A DNA stretch of 64,000 nt, taken from positions 1,799,501 through 1,863,500 of the forward strand of contig JAHSVC010000040.1 of the NCBI GenBank assembly GCA_021397845.1, in the 5' to 3' direction. Below the pieces are notes generated by a model. That model did no database searches and was not told where the DNA came from. It worked only from the letters and a program-made list of their open reading frames with translations. This DNA comes from Areca catechu (taxonomy: Eukaryota > Streptophyta > Magnoliopsida > Arecales > Arecaceae). This document shows, one piece after another, positions 57,038-64,000 of this stretch. How positions within the stretch are numbered: position 1 is the first letter of the stretch; every line of letters begins with the position of its first letter. The position numbers and the translations under genes are program-made.

Positions 57038-57085
57038 TGCGATTTTTCAAAATTCACCTTTGCAAGAGAGGGTTTGGTAGCTACT

Positions 57086-57100
57086 CCCCTACCTGGCACA
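57086..57100 (-). promoter_or_regulatory. Putative primer-binding site of Tat-A
   Basis: The minus strand reads TGTGCCAGGTAGGGG shortly after the LTR end. From memory, related elements have TGGCGCCAGGTAGGGG here, so two bases differ. The tRNA is not assigned. Confidence 0.45.
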
Positions 57101-57107
57101 AATCTAT

Positions 57108-57990
57108 TGACGTCGAACCCTCACGGACCAGAAGGAGCAACAGGATCGTCGGTGCGCCTTCCGTGACCCCTGTAAAACAGGTCCCTGACCAGAATTTCTT
57201 TGATGGGGGATACTCCGATGCTTAAGGCAGTGAGGATTCTAGTAACAGAATGAAGAGTTCTCAAGGAGAAGAGAGTGAAAGTAGCTAAAAATGAATAGCC
57301 TTAGCTTTGCTTATCTCAGCTTAGCTTTTCTGGCTTTACTTAACTTGACTTATCGTGAGTGTTCTCTCTTACCAGTATTTATAGTAGTGGCCATGTCTAA
57401 TTGCAGTCGACTCCACCTGCCCTTGGTTAAGCAGGGTTAGTTAACTTAACCCCCTAATCAAAAGTGGTTTCTGCTTAAGGTGGCCACTTTGATGCTGTTG
57501 GAGTTAGAGTTCGTGGCCACGTTGTTGGTTACAACAACTGTATCCACATTTGGAGATTCGAGGCCAGTTAGAGATTTGCTTTAGAGCCACTCCCTCAGAA
57601 AGGAACGAAGTCGAGCCGGTTGATCATCCTGTGCCTACCCTCTTCGGAGTGGGTCGAAGACATCTTGACCACTCATGTCGGAGCTGCCTTCTTTGCAGTG
57701 GGCTGGATTGCTTACTTCGTACTTGCCTTCTTTGAAACAATTGGAGAAATAAAGTGATCATCTTCTTTGGACTAGCCTTCTTCGGATTAGTCTTCTTCGA
57801 ATCGGTCTTCGATGGTGAATAGCTGAAAGATAGGCTTCGGGGCCAGTGTTTTTCGCCTTAGACCAAAGACTGGCTCTGAAGTGGTGCTGTAGCATCATTG
57901 GATCATCTTCGATTCTTCTGGCATGGACGACCAGTTCGAGAGAGACCTGACCAGACCTTTAACCAAGGGTTAGCCTTAGTTGAGCCGGCA
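57108..57990 (-). repeat. 5' LTR of Tat-A
   Basis: The minus strand starts TGCCGGCTCAACTAAGG (57990) and ends near GGGTTCGACGTCA (57108). TATAAATA lies at 57383-57376. The block CATCGGAGTATCCCCCATCA, then GGTCAGGGACCTGTTTTACAGG (about 57225-57165) matches other Tat LTR ends. The region 57590-57860 is rich in CTTCTTCGGA motifs like the Tat-B LTR repeats. Confidence 0.75.
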
Positions 57991-58070
57991 TATCCCAATA
58001 ATAAATATTCATAGATAAGTGATAGCTTATTTAGTTAAAAAAATTATTAGTGTATTCTCTTTTTAATGCA

Positions 58071-58660
58071 CACTACAACAAAAGAATGTATTACCGACCA
58101 AAATACAATTTGGTTGAGAATAATTAAGCTCTTTACCAACCAAATTATAATTACTTACGATCAAAAAAATTTTGGTATTATTTGAGATACTGCATGAAAA
58201 ATTGGCGACCATTATTTTTGTATTCACGACCAATTATATTTTTAACGTAAAAAAATTATTTATCAACCAAGATTTTAGTTGCTAAAATTAATAATGACCA
58301 AATATATAGATTTTTAAAAATAATTTAATTTTTAAATTCATTATCAACCAAAATAATTTGGTTGTAAAAAAATGTATTACCGACCAAAATATAATTTGGT
58401 TAAGAATAATTAAGCTTTTTACCAACTAAATTATAATTATTTATGACCAAAAAATTTGGTATTATATGAGATACTACATGAAAAATTGGCAACCATTGTT
58501 TTTGTATTCACGACTATTATAATTTTGTCATTAAAAAAATTATTTATCAACCAAAATTTTAGTTGCTAAAATTAATAATGACCAAATATATATCGATTAT
58601 AAAAAATAATTTAATTTTTAAATTCATTATCAACCAAAATATAATTTGGTTGTAAAAAAA
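58071..58660 (+). repeat. Terminal and subterminal repeats of CACTA-2, duplicated
   Basis: CACTACAACAAAA, then many CCAA-x(0-8)-TTGG motifs in both orientations. The stretch from ATGTATTACCGACCAAAAT to CAACCAAAATxxAATTTGGTTG occurs twice, about 58085-58365 and 58372-58650, with modest divergence. Confidence 0.88.
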
Positions 58661-58682
58661 TTTAAGTTTTTTTTGAAAAAAA

Positions 58683-58891
58683 AATATGCGCGCGATCTGG
58701 ATTTTTCTTTCTCCCGTGCCTGGCCTTTTCCTTTCCACGCAACTCCCACTCGTATCCCCAGCTCCCTGGCCTCTTCCTCTTCCTCTATTTGGCAGCTCTT
58801 CCTCGGTTCCTCCTCTCGGATAGATGAAGAAGCGGCGGTGAGCGGCGGCAACTGGTGGTTGCTATTTCCTCCACTTCCAGTCATCATCCAG
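58683..58891 (+). other. Likely first (untranslated or short coding) exon of the CACTA-2 transposase gene
   Basis: A sudden pyrimidine- and GC-rich block directly inside the subterminal repeats, ending CATCATCCAG followed by GTGAGT, a strong splice donor. In CACTA elements the promoter lies next to the subterminal repeats. An ATG at 58823 could start a short coding part. No homology is seen. Confidence 0.5.
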
Positions 58892-61445
58892 GTGAGTCAT
58901 TGTCAAGTGATTTTTCTTTTTTTTGGATTGTGATAGCCATCGGGGAGGAGGGGCGATGAAGGGAAGGGCAGAGCGGTGCATCCGAGGGTGGTGGGGGAGA
59001 CGTCGGTGACGAGGTGATGAGCGAGGGAGAGGAGGAACAGATGGGAGGGGTGGGAGGGTTCAGAGATACAGAGATGGTGAGCAGATCATGACTCGGTGTG
59101 GGACTGAGGGAGGTGCTGGTGAGGAGGGCCGTCACGATCCGCGGGGGTGGGGGAGGGGCGGTGAAAATGCCATGGAAGAGCTACGGGCTGGGTAGGGGTG
59201 CTGGGGGGCACAGTGGTGAAGGATTGCAGAAGATCTCCAAGGGTAGGTGTTCCTCGGAAGATCTACAAGGTCAGGGTGCCATTGGCGGCAGTAATGGGCG
59301 GGGTAGGGAGTCCTATGGAAGAAAAATAAAGTGAAGTTTGGCAAAATAGAGATGGGAACGAGAACAGAGAGAGGGGAACGGAGCAGAGAGAAGGGATGGG
59401 GGGGTGTTGCAGGGGAGACACAGGCCCTTCTCTCTGCTGATTCTTTTTATAAGCGAAAGAAGCTAGCATAATTATCTGCTTTAGCTGAAGCAAGGCAATG
59501 AGAAGAGAGCCTAAAGAAAGCTTTAGGCATCGAGAAAGAATGTGTTTCAAATGTAAGAACATATCACCCAAAGGATTTTGTTGGAATCAGATCTATTTTT
59601 TATTTTTATTATCATACACAAACTAATTTATGTGCTTAAAAATTTCTTTTTGATATTTCTTTTTGATGCATATCATTATCGAAGTAAAATTTTGTTTTTG
59701 TTCTGCCATTGTAGATGCATCTTTCTGTTTTCTGCCATCTTGTGCAATTATGTGATTGTAGTTCCAGAGTGATGGTAGGCTTATGTCAGTGCAACTTTTA
59801 TAATTCACTGACACGTGTAGACTAGCCTGCTTTATAATTTGTTCACTGCAGGAGTATTTCGTGTTGAGTTGTCTGACTCCAATATAAGCATCCGAGTCTG
59901 CATGCAACATCATCAACTATAATAAAAGATTAGAAGGAAACAGTGGGTGACATATTAGCATAGATTTGAGATGAAAAATTGTAAACATGGCTATCTATGT
60001 ATAATCCTTAATGTCTCTTAAGTCCCTCAGAAATGCAGCAACAGGGGTGCCATTCCAACGTGTGCAAAGAATTGAAACTTGTAGAACATAACACATTATT
60101 TTCAAATTTTCATAGGATTTGTTGCCAAAGCTTTGGAACATTGCATGGATCAACTGTTCAATATACATATGCCCTTCATTTGTTAATAAGTATCATGAGA
60201 AACATTATTGGATGGGATGTCAAAATTACTATGAAAGCTTAACTGCATCAACATTGTATGAACAAATGGTTTCTGAAGAGCTGATTTTCAATTGCCAGTT
60301 TGTTTGTTGAATGTTCCAAAATTTTATTTTTGTCTTATTGGAGTACCACCTTGGAATAGTTGTCACTATTGCATTAGTGTTTAAATGGATTATTTCAATG
60401 CTTCTTATTTTTTTATTTGAATATTTTAATATTCAATTGACATGGTAGAGGAAAAAAAGTTTTCTTCCTCTGTTTAGCTAGCTTTAAGAAATTCTTCTCA
60501 TTGTGTTCATTTTGTAGTCCTATTTTTCAAGCATTAACTATTTGAAGGTCATCTAAGTGTCTGATGATGTATGCTATACTAGATTGTATAGCTTAAAACA
60601 CCTTGGAAGGCCAGGCTAGTAGATGTTCTATATGTGGATGAAAGGTTGCTGATGATCCTTTTGTGTACTAGTAGATGTTCTATATGTGGATGAAAGGCTA
60701 GTAGATGTTCTATCTCTGTTGGACTGAATTTGATTGAAACTACATTGAATAGATTGCTACTTCTTAAGCCATTACAGCATAAACTTTCTCCCCTTTTCCA
60801 TCTATATCACTCAACCTATTTGTGTTTTTTGTGTTCTTTTTCTTGTTGTTTCTTGTAACTTGTTGCAACATCTTAGTATTTATGAACTTGAATATAATAC
60901 ACATTTTAGTCCTTAATAAATTGTCGTATTCTATATTAGGTATTGTAGGTAATTTATTGCTGTTACTCAACCCTTTTTAGATATCACTATTGGTGCTTGT
61001 TACCTTTTAAATGAATGAAACCTACCTTACTGATCATGGAATTTTATCTTTTTATGGGTTTCATTCAGTCATTTATGATTAAAAATAAATTAAAAATATA
61101 TAACATGTATTTTAAGAAATCCTATCTATTTGGATTTTGAATTATCAACACTGTTTCTGCCAAGCTTCCTTTCGGATACTTTTTCTTTTAAATTAGGCCT
61201 AGTTGGGAGTCCTAAGAAAAAAAAAAGAAATGTTTGTGATAATAGAGAGATATTTCATGGTGTACATATAAGCATTTTAGTAGTAAGATTTTATTTTGAT
61301 AGTTTCTTAATTCAAAACTTAGTTTAACATAAAAATATTTTTTTTATGTGCCTTTTTATCTCAGATTGAAACAAATACAAAACTGAGGAGATTGTTTGAA
61401 AGGAACTCAGGTGCATTTTTAATCTCATATATTACATATCTTTGT
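58892..61445. other. CACTA-2 intron-like interior
   Basis: A GC/purine-rich part (58940-59420) followed by AT-rich DNA. Three copies of CTAGTAGATGTTCTATATGTGG, the last diverging early, lie at 60617-60715. No conserved protein motif on either strand. Confidence 0.5.
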
Positions 61446-62418
61446 ATGAGGGATAAGAGTTGGATAACTGCACAAAAGTGGACTGAACAGTATGTTAAGG
61501 GAGTTCAAGCTTTTTTGAAATTCGTTGCTGATCATATGGGTAAAGAATGTGAAGTTAGATGTCGATGTATTGATTGTTTGAACCTATATATCAAGAGTCA
61601 GGATGTGGTTCATGATCATTTACTAATTCGAGGGATGGATGCAGATTATACTAGATGGAAATTTCATGAAGAACATATAACTTTTAAAATTCCAAGACCA
61701 TATAAAACTTTTTACCATCATGATGATGTGGATGATGATAGTTTGCCATGCAATGACATAGATGAGGATTGTGGAGTCCATGAAATTCTAAATGACTTTG
61801 AAAATTTTGTAAATAATTATCACATGGATCATAATAATGGTGTGTCCGATCTTAATAGAAATGGTGGAGTCCATGAAATGCTAAACTTTTGAGGGATGCT
61901 GAAAGAGAACTATATTTGGGTTGTTCAAAGTTTTCTACTTTGTCATTTTTGGTGAAGTTACTCCATTTGAAAGTTTATAATATATGGAGCGACAAATCAT
62001 TTGACATGTTACTTAAATCACTAAAAGAAGCATTGCCAGAAGGGGAGACACTTCCTAAGTCTCATTATAAGGCAAGAAATGTGTTGCATGGTTTGGGTTT
62101 GGGATATGAAGCTATTCATGCATGCAAGTATGATTGTGCATTATTATGGAAGGAGTTTGAAAATCATGAAGAGTGTCCTGTTTATTGTACATTTAGATGG
62201 AAAATCAAAGATGGTGAGGGTAAGAAAGTGCCATATAAGATATTTCATTACTTTCCATTAAACCAAAGTTGCAACGCCTTTTATGTCAAAGGAAACTACC
62301 TTAGAGATGCGGTGGCATAAGGATAAACGTATAGATGATGGAAAGCTGTTAAGACAACCAGCCAACTCAAAAACTTGAAAAATGTTCGATAATGATTTTT
62401 CATGGTTTGCTGCTGATA
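61446..62418 (+). pseudogene. CACTA-2 TNP2-type transposase, N-terminal part, frameshifted and cut
   Basis: ATG at 61446 opens MRDKSWITAQKWTEQYVKG, then CEVRCRCIDCLNLY and VVHDHLLIRGMDADYTRW: the transposase-associated domain with its C-x-C-x2-C pattern. The frame closes at a TGA (61890-61892), and the next frame continues RDAERELYLGCSKFSTLSF, KSFDMLLKSLKEALPEGETL and GLGYEAIHACKYDCALLW, the N-terminal region of TNP2 (En/Spm) transposases, which cut the element ends. A slip near 62260 moves it again (MSKETTLEMRWHKDKR), then TGA near 62373 and DNDFSWFAAD end at the Tat LTR. The catalytic domain is not in the window. Confidence 0.85.
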
Positions 62419-64000
62419 TGACTACATCGCTGACGTGGGGCGCGTGTCAGGTCCAGCTGGACACGGTCAGTACCACGTGGATTTTTTTTTTCAAAAGATC
62501 CCCGTTCAGGAAGAAGTGCATCTGCTCCCTCGCCAGGTGGCACCCCAAGGCGGGTCCGCCTCGATCGAGGTCGAGCTGGGCCCTTCTGCTCCTCCGCCAG
62601 GTGGCACCCGAAGATGGGTCCACCTCGGCCAAATCGAGCACCTCTCTGCCACTCCGCCAGGTGTCCAACCAGGAGGGGTCCACCTCGGCCGAAGCTGGCG
62701 GCCCCTTGCTCCCTCGCCAGGTGGCACCCCAAGATGGGTCCACCTCGGCCAAAGTCGAGCACCTCTCTACCGCTCCACTAGGTGTCCACCCAGGAGGGGT
62801 CCACCTTGGCCGAAGCTGTCAGCCCCTTGCTCCCTTGCCAGGTGGCAACCCAGGATGGGTCCACCTCGGTCGAGGTCGAGCCGAGCCCTCCTGCTCCTTC
62901 ACCAAGTGGCACCCGAAGACGGGTCCACCTCGGTCAAAGTCGAGCACCTCTATGCCGCTCCGCCAGGTGTCCACCCAGGAGGGGTCCACCTCGGCAGAAG
63001 CTGTCGGCCCCTTGCTCCCTCGCCAAGTGGCACCCCAAGGCGGGTCCACCTCGGCCGAGGTCGAGCCGGGCCCTTCTGCTGCTTCGCCATGTGGCACTCG
63101 AAGACGGGTCCACCTCGACCGAAGTCGAGCACCTCTCTGCTGCTCCGCCAGGTGTCCACCCAAGAGGGGTCCACCTCGGCCGAAGCGTCGGCCCCTCGCT
63201 CCCTCGCTAGGTGGCACCCCAAGGCGGTCCACCTCAGCCGAGGTCTATCCGAGCCCTTTTGCTCCTCCACCAGGTGGCACCCGAAGACAGGTCCACCTCG
63301 GCCAAAGTCGAGCACCTTCTGCCGCTCTACCAGGTGTCCACCCAGGAGGGGTCCACCTCGGCCGAAGATGGCGGCTCCTTGCTCCATCGCCAGGAGGCAC
63401 CCCAAGATGGGTCCACCTCGGCCAAAGTCGAGCACCTCTTTGCCGCTCCACCAGGTGTCCACCCAGGAGGGGTCCACCTCGCCCGAAGCTATCGGCCCCT
63501 CGCTCCCTCGCCAGGTGGCACCTCAAGACGGGTCCACCTCGGCTGAGGTTGAGCTGGGCCCTCCTGCTCCTTCTCCAGGAGGCACCCGAAGATGGGTCCA
63601 CATCGGTCGGTCAAAGTCGAGCACCTCTCTGTCGCTCCGCTAGGTGCCAACCTAGGAGGGGTCAACCTTGGCCGAGCTGGCGGCCCCTTGCTCCCTCGCC
63701 AGGTGGCACCCCAAGACGGGTCCACCTCGGCCGAGGTCGAGCCGAGCCCTCCTGCTCCTTCACCAGGTGGCACCCGAAGATGGGTCCACCTCGTCGAAGT
63801 CGAGAACCTCTCTACTGCTCTGCCAGGTGTCCACCCAGGAGGGGTCCACCTCGGCCGAAGCTATCGGCCCCTCACTCCCTCGAGAGGTGGCACCCCAAGC
63901 GGGTCCACCTCGGTCGAGGTCGAGATGGGCCCTTCTGCTCCTCCGCCAGGTGGCACCCGAAGATGGGTCCACCTCGACCGAAGTTGAGCACCTCTCTGCC
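62419..64000 (+). repeat. LTR start of another Tat element (Tat-C), inserted in CACTA-2
   Basis: TGACTACATCGCTGACGTGG at 62419 resembles the LTR start at 35732 and leads into a long tandem array that leaves the window. It interrupts the transposase frame at FAAD. The five bases before it (TGATA, 62414-62418) would be the target copy; the other copy is out of view. Confidence 0.65.
62500..64000 (+). repeat. ~60-bp tandem array with 180/120-bp higher-order units
   Basis: About 25 copies of a 60-bp unit containing CGCCAGGTGGCACCC or CGCCAGGTGTCCACC, then GGGTCCACCTCGGCCGA. Three variants follow each other in order. The GTGTCCACCCAGGAGG variant recurs at about 62660, 62780, 62967, 63149, 63333, 63455, 63646 and 63826, that is every ~183 bp with two ~121-bp exceptions. 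Long open frames on both strands are by-products of a unit length near a multiple of three. Confidence 0.93.

Larger units (their letters stand above)
36740..57990 (-). mobile_element. Tat-A: minus-strand Tat retrotransposon with gag-pol, interrupted by E1
   Basis: 5' LTR (57990-57108), gag, protease, RT, RNase H and integrase run down to 51837. E1 (36922-51831) interrupts, and the integrase end resumes at 36921. The element's own region after pol and its 3' LTR are absent. About 5.3 kb of Tat-A remains. All genes carry stops or shifts. Confidence 0.85.
58071..62418 (+). mobile_element. CACTA-2: left part of an En/Spm-type transposon
   Basis: It starts CACTACAACAAAAGAATG at 58071, then subterminal repeats, a GC-rich leader exon, a long intron-like stretch and a TNP2-type transposase. 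The Tat LTR at 62419 cuts it. The end and repeats match the CACTA-1 right end (11382), so both are one family. The preceding GCA (58068-58070) would be the 3-bp target copy. Confidence 0.85.

Noticed and set aside
62435..63643. 402-residue open frame, Pro/Ser/Gly-rich
   Set aside because: It lies wholly in the 60-bp tandem array; unit length near a multiple of three keeps several frames open on both strands. No start context or non-repeat sequence.

Overview
The window looks like repeat-dense nuclear DNA from a plant, probably a monocot. The species cannot be named from the sequence. I found no intact host gene and no convincing tRNA or rRNA gene. Nearly everything recognisable is a transposable element, and most are broken by stops, frameshifts or later insertions. 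GC-rich Ty3/gypsy blocks alternate with AT-rich DNA transposon, satellite and unassigned DNA. This fits old, methylated heterochromatin.

Layout. 1-6636: 3' part of a plus-strand Tat-lineage Ty3/gypsy element (Tat-1), with the integrase end, a 119-bp tandem array, a spliced antisense gene and the 3' LTR. 6637-11382: right-hand part of a CACTA (En/Spm) transposon (CACTA-1) with a Transposase_24-like gene, an antisense fragment of a host DEAH-box RNA helicase, and subterminal repeats. 11383-14533: a second Tat 3' end (Tat-2). 14550-18520: about 20 copies of a roughly 205-bp satellite whose unit contains three inverted repeats. 18521-25659: AT-rich DNA with two hAT-like MITEs and little else. 25660-27231: a truncated LTR of another family. 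27232-35731: minus-strand Tat-B with 3' LTR, antisense gene (interrupted by a 2.65-kb solo LTR) and integrase. 35732-36690: a Tat LTR fragment. 36740-57990: minus-strand Tat-A (5' LTR, gag, protease, RT, RNase H, integrase), split by a plus-strand chromovirus derivative (E1, 36922-51831). E1 is a tandem LTR-internal-LTR-internal-LTR array, and its first LTR is itself split by a minus-strand relative (E2, 37276-44777). 58071-62418: left part of CACTA-2, cut by a Tat LTR that runs off the right edge (62419-64000).

The insertion order can be read from exact 5-bp target-site duplications. E2 went into E1 (CCAAG), E1 into the Tat-A integrase (CTTCC), and the solo LTR into the Tat-B antisense gene (GGATG).

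Three observations stand out. First, three diverged Tat copies keep an antisense gene with an 84-90 nt GT-AG intron at the same place, and one copy also has a well placed TATA box. Second, both chromovirus derivatives have lost protease, RT, RNase H and the integrase core but keep gag-related sequence and a chromodomain. Third, CACTA-1 carries a recognisable piece of a splicing-type DEAH helicase. All protein assignments come from reading motifs by eye; no database search was run.
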